Positions 1 to 4,908 of a stretch of 5,289 bases of DNA are shown piece by piece. The translations under genes were made by a program, and so were the position numbers. Below the pieces are notes generated by a model. The model did not search any database. It was not told the DNA's origin and saw nothing but the letters and a program-made list of their open reading frames with translations. This stretch comes from an uncultured Comamonadaceae bacterium (GTDB taxonomy: Bacteria; Pseudomonadota; Gammaproteobacteria; Burkholderiales; Burkholderiaceae), in contig CAMLSD010000190.1 in assembly GCA_946482595.1 (NCBI GenBank), positions 1 through 5,289 on the forward strand. The letters are read 5' to 3'. How positions within the stretch are numbered: position 1 is the stretch's first letter; the number at the start of each line of letters is the position of its first letter.

Positions 1-4
1 TTGA

Positions 5-35
5 CCCCCGCGGGGGGCGGGCTGGGCGCAGCCCG
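5..35 (-). terminator. Inverted repeats after hslU, possible terminator
   Basis: Two adjacent inverted repeats lie just past the hslU stop codon. One is a perfect 7-bp stem with a 4-nt loop (CGGGCTG, GGCG, CAGCCCG on the plus strand, 18-35). The other is a perfect 12-bp palindrome, CCCCCGCGGGGG (5-16). The first stem begins 13 nt after the stop. No run of T follows on the minus strand, so a classical intrinsic terminator is not clear. It could instead be an RNA 3'-end stabiliser or a GC-rich intergenic repeat. Its position is what suggests termination. Confidence 0.4.
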
Positions 36-48
36 GCCCTGGGGGCGC

Positions 49-1380
49 TTACAAGATGAAGCGCGACAGATCCTCGTTGCGCGACAGGTCACCCAGTCGC
101 GTGTCGACATAGGCTGCATCGATCGTCACCGTCTCTCCGCTGAGCCGTGTGGCGTCGAACGACACTTCGTCGAGCAGGCGTTCCAGCACCGTCGACAGGC
201 GGCGCGCACCGATGTTTTCGGTGCGCTCGTTGACGTCGCACGCAATCTGCGCGAGGCGGCGAATGCCGTCGGGCGTGAACTCCAGCTGGACCCCTTCGGT
301 GGCGAGCAAGGCCTGGTACTGTTTGACCAGGCTCGCATGGGTCTGCGTCAGGATGGCCTCGAAGTCTTCGACCGACAGCGAGCCCAGTTCGACCCGGATC
401 GGAAACCGCCCCTGCAACTCGGGAATCAGATCACTGGGGCGGCTGAGGTGGAAGGCGCCCGACGCGATGAACAGGATGTGGTCGGTCTTGACCATGCCGT
501 ACTTGGTGTTGACGGTCGTGCCCTCCACCAGCGGGAGCAGGTCGCGCTGCACGCCCTGGCGAGACACGTCGGCGCCGCCCACATCGGAACGTGAAGCCAC
601 CTTGTCGATCTCGTCGATGAACACGATGCCGTTCTGTTCGGCGTTCATCAGTGCCTGCGTCTTGACCTCGTCTTCATTCAGCAACTTGGCGGCTTCTTCG
701 TCGACCAGCAGCTTCATCGCTTCGGCAATCTTGAGCTTGCGCGTCTTGCGCTTGCCGCCACCCATGTTGGCGAACATGCCGCGCAGCTGTTCGGCCATCT
801 CCTCCATCCCGGCCGGCCCCATGATTTCGAGGGCGGGCTTGACGTCGGCCACGTCGATCTCGATTTCCTTGTCGTCGAGTGTGCCTTCGCGCAGCCGCTT
901 GCGCATGGTCTGGCGGGCGGTGTTGTCGCCCTGGCTCGACGGCGTCAGGCCGAAGTCACTGCGCGGGGGCGGCACCAGCGCATCCAGCACCCGTTCCTCG
1001 GCGGCGTCCTCGGCACGCGTGCGCACCTTGCGCATCTCGCTCTCACGGGTCTGCTTGACTGCCATGTCCACGAGGTCACGGATGATGGAGTCGACGTCCT
1101 TGCCGACGTAGCCCACTTCCGTGAACTTGGTGGCCTCGACCTTGATGAACGGCGCATCGGCCAGCCGGGCAAGCCGGCGCGCGATCTCCGTCTTTCCGAC
1201 ACCGGTCGGGCCGATCATCAGGATGTTCTTCGGGGTGATCTCAGGGCGCAGGCGTTCATCGACCTGCTGGCGACGCCAGCGATTTCGCATCGCAATGGCC
1301 ACCGCGCGCTTGGCCTGGGTCTGGCCAACGATGTGGCGGTCGAGTTCGGAGACGATTTCCTGCGGGGTCATCGCACTCAT
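49..1380 (-). CDS. hslU: HslU (ClpY), ATPase subunit of the HslVU protease
   Basis: HslU is the AAA+ unfoldase that recognises, unfolds and threads cytoplasmic proteins into the HslV peptidase. The protein is 443 aa, the same length as E. coli HslU. Visible motifs are Walker A GPTGVGKT (57-64), the GYVG pore loop (90-93), Walker B FIDEID (254-259), a sensor-1-like ASG (306-308), the arginine-finger region GRFPIR (R325) and sensor-2 GARRL (R393). The variable I domain lies at roughly 110-240. The C-terminus ends in FIL, in the tail that inserts into HslV. The start [10 protein letters not shown] was chosen because it matches the family N-terminus and has an AAAGG ribosome site about 7 nt upstream. 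A longer in-frame start at 1449 would add 23 residues encoded by an intergenic repeat. The gene follows hslV by 99 bp and is presumably co-transcribed with it. Function is highly certain from the motifs. Confidence 0.98.
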   Translation of the reverse strand: MSAMTPQEIVSELDRHIVGQTQAKRAVAIAMRNRWRRQQVDERLRPEITPKNILMIGPTGVGKTEIARRLARLADAPFIKVEATKFTEVGYVGKDVDSIIRDLVDMAVKQTRESEMRKVRTRAEDAAEERVLDALVPPPRSDFGLTPSSQGDNTARQTMRKRLREGTLDDKEIEIDVADVKPALEIMGPAGMEEMAEQLRGMFANMGGGKRKTRKLKIAEAMKLLVDEEAAKLLNEDEVKTQALMNAEQNGIVFIDEIDKVASRSDVGGADVSRQGVQRDLLPLVEGTTVNTKYGMVKTDHILFIASGAFHLSRPSDLIPELQGRFPIRVELGSLSVEDFEAILTQTHASLVKQYQALLATEGVQLEFTPDGIRRLAQIACDVNERTENIGARRLSTVLERLLDEVSFDATRLSGETVTIDAAYVDTRLGDLSRNEDLSRFIL

Positions 1381-1404
1381 GTGGATGCCTTTCGTGATGT
1401 CGTG

Positions 1405-1428
1405 GTGACAGTGACAGTGACGGTGATC
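1405..1428 (-). repeat. Tandem 6-bp repeat in the hslV-hslU spacer
   Basis: The plus strand reads GTGACA, GTGACA, GTGACG, GTGATC in direct succession: two exact copies and two degenerate ones. It ends about 25 nt upstream of the hslU start codon, so it lies in the untranslated spacer of the hslVU transcript. It could be slippage-prone sequence or a protein or RNA contact site. No function can be assigned. Confidence 0.5.
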
Positions 1429-1443
1429 GGCGGGGAGGGCGCG

Positions 1444-1467
1444 CCACACTGCCTGGACGGCACGTGG
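1444..1467 (-). other. Imperfect hairpin in the hslV-hslU spacer
   Basis: On the minus strand CCAC-G-TGCC can pair with GGCA-GT-GTGG around the loop GTCCA, giving 8 bp interrupted by a small 1x2 internal loop. It lies 12 nt after the hslV stop codon. It could partly terminate or process the transcript between hslV and hslU, which would alter subunit ratio. There is no T tract, so I do not call a terminator. Confidence 0.3.
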
Positions 1468-1479
1468 TGGATCGCCGGT

Positions 1480-2016
1480 TCAGCCCAGGGTTTCGATCGT
1501 GTGATGGTGATTGGTGTAGATGCACAGGTCGCCCGCGATTTCGAGCGATCGCTTGACGATGTCCTTGGGGGGCAGATCGGTGTGGTCCACAAGGGCGCGT
1601 GCGGCCGCCTGTGCATAGGCGCCACCGGAGCCGATCGCCACGATGCCGTGCTCCGGCTCGAGCACGTCCCCGTTGCCGGTGATGATGAGTGAGGCGTCCT
1701 TGTCGGCCACGGCCAGCATGGCCTCGAGGCGGCGCAGCACCCGGTCGGTGCGCCAGTCGCGTGTCAGCTCGATGGCCGCGCGAACCAGGTGTCCCTGGTG
1801 CTTCTCGAGCTTGGACTCGAAGCGTTCGAACAGGGTGAAGGCATCGGCCGTGGCGCCGGCAAACCCGGCCAGCACCTGGTCGCGGTAGAGCTTGCGCACC
1901 TTGCGGGCCGAGGCCTTGACCACGATCGAGCCGAGCGTGACCTGTCCGTCTCCGCCAAGGGCCACGGTCTGGCCGCGGCGCACGCTGAGAATGGTGGTGC
2001 CGTGATAGGGTTCCAT
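1480..2016 (-). CDS. hslV: HslV (ClpQ), threonine peptidase subunit of the HslVU protease
   Basis: HslV forms the proteasome-like double hexameric peptidase that degrades substrates delivered by HslU in the cytoplasm. The protein is 178 aa (E. coli HslV is 176). The catalytic threonine is expected at T7 in [15 protein letters not shown], so a six-residue pre-sequence must be removed to expose it. E. coli removes only methionine. Counting from T7, the other key positions match the family: lysine 33 (K39), glycine 45 (G51, in AGFAG) and serine 124 (S130, in IGSGGAY). The conserved segments [29 protein letters not shown] and YTNHHHTIE are all present. The start at 2016 is set by the MEPYHGTT N-terminus, which is usual in betaproteobacteria as I recall. 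No Shine-Dalgarno sequence is visible upstream, only CTGACCATCT. A sigma-32-type promoter sits directly in front. Function is certain. Confidence 0.98.
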   Translation of the reverse strand: MEPYHGTTILSVRRGQTVALGGDGQVTLGSIVVKASARKVRKLYRDQVLAGFAGATADAFTLFERFESKLEKHQGHLVRAAIELTRDWRTDRVLRRLEAMLAVADKDASLIITGNGDVLEPEHGIVAIGSGGAYAQAAARALVDHTDLPPKDIVKRSLEIAGDLCIYTNHHHTIETLG

Positions 2017-2026
2017 AGATGGTCAG

Positions 2027-2054
2027 ACTTGGGGGCGCAGTCCCTGGCTTCAAG
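2027..2054 (-). promoter_or_regulatory. Heat-shock (sigma-32, RpoH) promoter for hslVU
   Basis: On the minus strand CTTGAAG (2048-2054) and CCCCAAGT (2027-2034) are separated by 13 nt. The E. coli sigma-32 consensus is CTTGAAA, a spacer of about 11-15 nt, then CCCCATNT, so the match is 6/7 and 6/7 of the specified positions. A C-rich run precedes the -35 box, as in many heat-shock promoters. The -10 box ends 10 nt before the hslV ATG, so transcription should begin only a few bases before translation. hslVU is a known RpoH regulon member in E. coli, which supports the call. The match is seen; activity is inferred. Confidence 0.72.
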
Positions 2055-2083
2055 CCGGGGGAGGATACAAACCGTGAATGCAG

Positions 2084-2104
2084 GCCCGGGCGCAGCACCC
2101 GGGC
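2084..2104 (-). terminator. Hairpin after the STAS gene, probable terminator
   Basis: A perfect 7-bp stem (GCCCGGG pairing with CCCGGGC) encloses a 7-nt loop and starts 10 nt after the STAS gene's stop codon. It lies between that gene and the hslV promoter, where a terminator would separate the two transcripts. The following minus-strand bases (CTGCATTCACGGTTTGT) have only scattered T, so termination may be incomplete or Rho-assisted. Confidence 0.5.
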
Positions 2105-2113
2105 GACTGCGCT

Positions 2114-3841
2114 TCAGATGTTGCGCACCTTCACGCGAGCGTGTTCGGTGATGCCCATGGCGCCGAAGAACAGGGCCACGAGCCGGTGAGATTCGTCAAA
2201 CACGATGGTGCGGTTCTCGCTGCGGCGATTCAGCACCCAGTTGAGCAGGTCGCCGGCGGCAATGAAGTCGACACGGATCAGCCTTGTGCAGGCCACGTTG
2301 ACGATCGCCGCCTTGCCCAGGCCCTTGTCAAGGACCTTGAGCGTGTCGGAGATGTCGCCCACCAGCTGACCCGACAGTTCCAGCGAGGCCACTTCGATCA
2401 CGCCGTTGTCGTCCATGATCTGCGACTCGACGAAGGTCGTCGAGACATCGCTCACGACCGACAGTTGTGCCGACGATGTCGATGAGCCGCCGCCGCCGAG
2501 CTTGACCAGGCACCGGGCCGGCTCCCAGGACGGGGGCGACACCTCGTAGGTGACGCAGTAGTCGATCGCGATCTCGTCGAACTGGTCCGGCCGGTTGGCC
2601 AGCCGCAGCGCATCCAGGCGCAGCAGCCAGAAGGCCGGGTCGGCGTCCTTGACACCGGTCGGTGCGGCATCCTGGAGGGCCTGCATCAGGCGGTCGCCGG
2701 CCAGCCAGCGCATCTCGAGGGTTTCCTTGGCCCAGCCACGGAAGACGTCGCTCAGGTGGGAGGCGGCCTCCGCGTCGACGCTGCGCAGCGGAGCCCAGTC
2801 GAGGATCCACGGCAGCGGCATCTGCAGCGTCTGCGATCGCAGGGCGGTGACGGCGTCGACGTCGAGGATCTCCGGGCAGACCCAGCCGATCTGGCCTTCG
2901 AGCTTGCCTGCAGCCGTGGGCGGGGCCTCTTCGACCTGGGCCTCGGCCACCAGACGCGGCAGCGAGAACCACTGCGGCGCGGACCAGCCGAACTGGTGCA
3001 CGTAGTCAATCGCCAGGCTCTCGAACTTCGACTGCTGGCCGGTGGCACGGTACAGGTCGAACAGCACCATCCATGTTTCGGCGTGCTGCGAGCGGCTGGC
3101 CCCCGGCTGGATCAGCGCGCCCAGCGACTGTTCACAGGCGTCGAAGTCGGCGTTGGCGAAGGCAATGACGGCTTCGTCGAGTTCGGGGTCGTGCGCAACT
3201 TCGCTGACCTCGACCGCAAAGGCATCGGAAAAATCGCTCGCGCTGCCACTGCCGGCCGCCAGCGGCGACAGCGGATTGACGGCCGGTCGCGGGGCTGCCG
3301 CCGCCGCTGCGGGCGCTGCAGCGGCAGGCCGCGGGGAGGCCGCCGGTGCGGGCGTCACCACGGCGGGCGGTTCGGCGCCGGCCGGGCGCGGCGGCATGCC
3401 GGCAGGCTGGGTCGGGGCATCGGCCAGGCCAGCCGGCTGGGTGGGCGCATTGAAGAACGACGCCGAACGCCGCATGCCGCCGGTCTCGCCGACCATCTGC
3501 TGCTCGATCTCGTCGATCTTGGCCTTCACGCCGTCGATGTTGGAACGGTGTGCCAGATCCGGGCGGCCGTCGTCATCGAGGTTGGACGTGGCCTCGAGCA
3601 TGCCCACCGTGGCTTCGGTCAGGCCTTCACGACGCACCTTGCGCAGCATGTCGAATTCGCGCTTGCGCACGAAATCGTTGCGCCGCTTGCGCTCGATCAT
3701 CGCCTTGAGTTCGGACTTGGCGTATTCGCTCTCGCGCGACTCCGGCGTGTTGGAGCTCAGGTCGGCCCAGTCCGTCGTGGGGTTGGCCACGAAGCGCACG
3801 ACCTTGCGCAGGAAACTCTCGTTGTTCTTGGGGTCCGACAT
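2114..3841 (-). CDS. STAS-domain protein of unknown function, with two repeated modules
   Basis: I recognise no named gene. The 575-aa protein has no signal peptide or membrane segment and is probably cytoplasmic. Residues 1-75 are charged and helical (NPTTDWADL, then the Lys/Arg-rich RKRRNDFVRKREFDMLRK), a block I recall as conserved in Burkholderiales homologues. Residues 101-117 may form a short coiled coil. Residues 130-200 are a Pro/Ala-rich linker containing two APTQPAG copies. Two helical segments follow (about 255-297 and 404-446) that resemble each other: FESLAIDYVHQFGWSAPQW and FDEIAIDYCVTYEVSPPSW. Each precedes a STAS-like alpha/beta segment (about 315-391 and 484-573). The second STAS domain is clear (ELSGQLVGDISDTL, then VDFIAAGDLLNWVL). 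Neither has the phosphorylatable Ser/Thr of SpoIIAA-type anti-sigma antagonists. GGAA lies 9 nt before the ATG as a weak ribosome site. The gene sits between dksA and hslV. Confidence 0.85.
   Translation of the reverse strand: MSDPKNNESFLRKVVRFVANPTTDWADLSSNTPESRESEYAKSELKAMIERKRRNDFVRKREFDMLRKVRREGLTEATVGMLEATSNLDDDGRPDLAHRSNIDGVKAKIDEIEQQMVGETGGMRRSASFFNAPTQPAGLADAPTQPAGMPPRPAGAEPPAVVTPAPAASPRPAAAAPAAAAAAPRPAVNPLSPLAAGSGSASDFSDAFAVEVSEVAHDPELDEAVIAFANADFDACEQSLGALIQPGASRSQHAETWMVLFDLYRATGQQSKFESLAIDYVHQFGWSAPQWFSLPRLVAEAQVEEAPPTAAGKLEGQIGWVCPEILDVDAVTALRSQTLQMPLPWILDWAPLRSVDAEAASHLSDVFRGWAKETLEMRWLAGDRLMQALQDAAPTGVKDADPAFWLLRLDALRLANRPDQFDEIAIDYCVTYEVSPPSWEPARCLVKLGGGGSSTSSAQLSVVSDVSTTFVESQIMDDNGVIEVASLELSGQLVGDISDTLKVLDKGLGKAAIVNVACTRLIRVDFIAAGDLLNWVLNRRSENRTIVFDESHRLVALFFGAMGITEHARVKVRNI
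3398..3448 (-). repeat. Repeated APTQPAG units in the STAS protein linker
   Basis: Residues 132-138 and 142-148 of the STAS protein are both APTQPAG, separated by LAD, and a related PRPAG follows. They open a Pro/Ala-rich low-complexity linker that runs to about residue 200 and includes an alanine run near 173-183. Such linkers usually act as flexible spacers between an N-terminal contact region and folded domains. Confidence 0.6.
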
Positions 3842-3873
3842 GTCAGATTTCCATGGCTGCGGGCGTCACCGCG

Positions 3874-3893
3874 CGGCAGCCTGTGCCGCAGGC
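3874..3893 (-). other. Interlocked small inverted repeats between dksA and the STAS gene
   Basis: Four contiguous 5-mers on the plus strand read CGGCA, GCCTG, TGCCG, CAGGC. The first pairs with the third and the second with the fourth. Two 5-bp hairpins are therefore possible, and forming one destroys the other. The block lies 52 nt after the dksA stop and 32 nt before the STAS start. It may be a weak terminator or a leader structure; no T tract follows. A second small dyad, CCGC-N6-GCGG, lies nearby at 3902-3915. Confidence 0.35.
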
Positions 3894-3945
3894 CCGGTGA
3901 TCCGCCCTCGAGCGGGCACAAGAAACGTGTCGGACCAGCGCCATC

Positions 3946-4752
3946 TCAATCCCCGAACAGCTTCTGCTTGAGCTCGCGGCGCTGCTGGGCTTCGAGCGAC
4001 AGTGTGGCCGTGGGCCGGGCGATCAGGCGACCCAGGCCGATGGGTTCGCCGGTTTCGTCGCAGTAGCCATAGTCACCGGCTTCCAGCCGGGCCAGGGCCT
4101 GGGAGATCTTCTTCAGCAGCTTGCGTTCGCGGTCGCGGGTGCGCAGCTCCAGGGCGTGTTCTTCTTCGATGGTGGCGCGGTCCGCGGGATCGGGCACGAT
4201 GGAAGTGTCTTCACGCAGGTGTTCGGTGGTCTCGCCCGCGTTGCTCAGCAGGTCTTCCTTGAGCGATTCAAGCTTGAACTTGAAGAACTCGATCTGCTTG
4301 TCGCTCATGTACTCGCTGTCGGGCATGGCCAGCACTTCGGCGTCGGTCAGTTCCCGACCCGCCTTGGTCTTCCAGGCGTTGGCCAGCTTGGGGTCGACGG
4401 GGGTGGCGGCCCTGGGGTGGTCCAGGACGGCGGTGGCGGTGGTTTTGCTCATGGTTTCAATCGAAGAAGACGGGTGTCCTGGGCGGCGGTCACCGGACAG
4501 CGCCTTGGTGGGGCCCGATGACGTGACCGGTGCGCTTTCGCGCTCCGGGGCGGGGTGGGCCGGGGCCTTCACGGCCACCGCGCCCTCCTGGGTCTTCGGC
4601 GGCTTCGCGGCAGCGCGGCTGGCCGTGGGTTCCTTCACTGCCGTGGCGCTGGCCTTGGCCGCACTGGCCTTGGGCGTCGTGACAGCCTTGGCCGCGGCCT
4701 TTTTTGCCGCTGGCTGGCTGGTGCTGGTTCGCTGGGCCGGGGTCTTGCTCAC
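3946..4752 (-). CDS. dksA: DksA, RNA polymerase-binding stringent-response factor
   Basis: DksA enters the RNA polymerase secondary channel and, with ppGpp, represses rRNA promoters and activates amino-acid promoters. The conserved core is residues 136-268. It contains the coiled coil with the tip motif DPADRA (D188, D191, A193; E. coli DxxDxA), then ELRTRDRERKLLKKI, then the finger region YGYCDETGEPIG ending in ARPTATLSLEAQ. Only one of the four zinc cysteines remains (C231, T234, S252, A255), a pattern also known from Burkholderia DksA. The GTG start at 4752 (VSKTPAQRTS, 268 aa) was chosen for its strong ribosome site, GAGGAG, 7 nt upstream. It adds about 100 Ala/Lys/Pro-rich residues absent from E. 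coli DksA (151 aa). An alternative ATG at 4452 (MSKTTATAVL, 168 aa) has no good ribosome site. Identity is certain; the start is less so. Confidence 0.93.
   Translation of the reverse strand: MSKTPAQRTSTSQPAAKKAAAKAVTTPKASAAKASATAVKEPTASRAAAKPPKTQEGAVAVKAPAHPAPERESAPVTSSGPTKALSGDRRPGHPSSSIETMSKTTATAVLDHPRAATPVDPKLANAWKTKAGRELTDAEVLAMPDSEYMSDKQIEFFKFKLESLKEDLLSNAGETTEHLREDTSIVPDPADRATIEEEHALELRTRDRERKLLKKISQALARLEAGDYGYCDETGEPIGLGRLIARPTATLSLEAQQRRELKQKLFGD
3988..4062 (-). other. DksA finger region with one cysteine left of four
   Basis: E. coli DksA binds zinc through C-x2-C and C-x2-C in its C-terminal finger. The equivalent residues here are C231, T234, S252 and A255, so a tetrahedral four-cysteine site cannot form. 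One-cysteine DksA of this C-x2-T / S-x2-A type is reported for Rhodobacter sphaeroides, and the two-cysteine DksA2 of Pseudomonas aeruginosa works without bound zinc. The fold here is therefore probably zinc-independent. Confidence 0.85.
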
Positions 4753-4758
4753 TTTCCG

Positions 4759-4765
4759 TCTCCTC
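4759..4765 (-). promoter_or_regulatory. Strong ribosome binding site for dksA
   Basis: The minus strand reads GAGGAGA, with GAGGAG placed 7 nt before a GTG codon at 4752. It is the best Shine-Dalgarno match in the window. It decides in favour of the GTG start, and so of the long N-terminal extension of DksA, over the ATG at 4452. Confidence 0.75.
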
Positions 4766-4771
4766 GCAGTG

Positions 4772-4787
4772 GCAGTTATATACCTGC
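4772..4787. promoter_or_regulatory. AT-rich 16-bp palindrome in the dksA leader
   Basis: The sequence GCAGGTATATAACTGC (minus strand) is a 16-bp palindrome with one mismatched pair. It has an AT-rich core in otherwise GC-rich DNA and lies 6 nt upstream of the dksA ribosome site. It looks like a small operator or an RNA hairpin. One arm (GTTATA on the plus strand) resembles a Zur half-site, but the other arm does not match, so no regulator is assigned. Confidence 0.35.
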
Positions 4788-4811
4788 TCTTGTCAGAATC
4801 GGGTAGTAAAA

Positions 4812-4839
4812 CCTTGCGACTGCAGCGCAGCACCCAAGG
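4812..4839 (-). other. Possible attenuator-like structure in the dksA leader
   Basis: In the predicted 5' untranslated RNA, CCTTG can pair with CAAGG across an 18-nt loop that may pair internally (TGCG with CGCA, competing by one base). It is followed at once by TTTT (4808-4811). The layout resembles an early terminator, but the stem is only 5 bp. Confidence 0.2.
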
Positions 4840-4848
4840 GCGCCGCGG

Positions 4849-4877
4849 ATTGTAGCGATCCGCACACGCCCTGACCG
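4849..4877 (-). promoter_or_regulatory. Candidate sigma-70 promoter of dksA
   Basis: The minus strand has TACAAT (4849-4854), a 5/6 match to the -10 box, with CGGTCA (4872-4877) 17 nt upstream as a poor -35 box (3/6). The expected start near 4842 gives a leader of about 90 nt. The stretch after the -10 box is GC-rich (CCGCGGC). GC-rich discriminators are typical of promoters repressed by ppGpp and DksA, and dksA is autoregulated in E. coli, so feedback control is plausible. An inverted repeat (GCGGAT, 7 nt, ATCCGC; 4845-4863) encloses the -10 box. Confidence 0.5.
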
Positions 4878-4899
4878 AGAGTTTTCCCGGGGGTCGGTC
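4873..4899 (-). terminator. Hairpin after the COG0523 gene, weak terminator candidate
   Basis: A 6-bp inverted repeat (GACCGA pairing with TCGGTC) with a 15-nt loop begins 9 nt after the stop codon of the COG0523 gene. There is no T run after the stem, and the repeat overlaps the proposed -35 box of dksA. It could end or slow read-through from upstream, or be a binding site. Confidence 0.3.
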
Positions 4900-4908
4900 C
4901 GATGTGGG

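Noticed and set aside
1381..1449. A 23-residue N-terminal extension of HslU starting at 1449
   Set aside because: It is translated from the spacer repeat (HRHCHCHHD), has no family match, and the internal ATG at 1380 has a ribosome site and gives the standard 443-aa length.
3988..4062. Loss of DksA zinc cysteines as a damaging mutation or pseudogene sign
   Set aside because: The same C/T/S-or-T/A pattern occurs in Burkholderia DksA as I recall it, and the rest of the protein is intact, so it is a family feature.
4772..4784. A Zur binding site upstream of dksA
   Set aside because: Only the GTTATA half is present; the second half of the GTTATA-N-TATAAC consensus does not match.
4771..4787. 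A sigma-54 promoter (TGGCA...TGC) on the plus strand in the dksA leader
   Set aside because: The GG to GC spacing is 13 nt instead of the required 10, and no gene lies downstream on that strand.
4753..4833. A still longer DksA starting at a GTG at 4833
   Set aside because: It would begin almost at the predicted transcript start with no ribosome site, and the extra 27 residues come from the leader region. The GTG at 4752 has a far better ribosome site.
1..4855. Long plus-strand open frames such as 149-1111, 2756-4066 and 4121-4855
   Set aside because: They lie opposite well-recognised minus-strand genes. Their translations are Arg/Ser/Gly-rich with no recognisable domain, as expected from antisense frames in GC-rich DNA.
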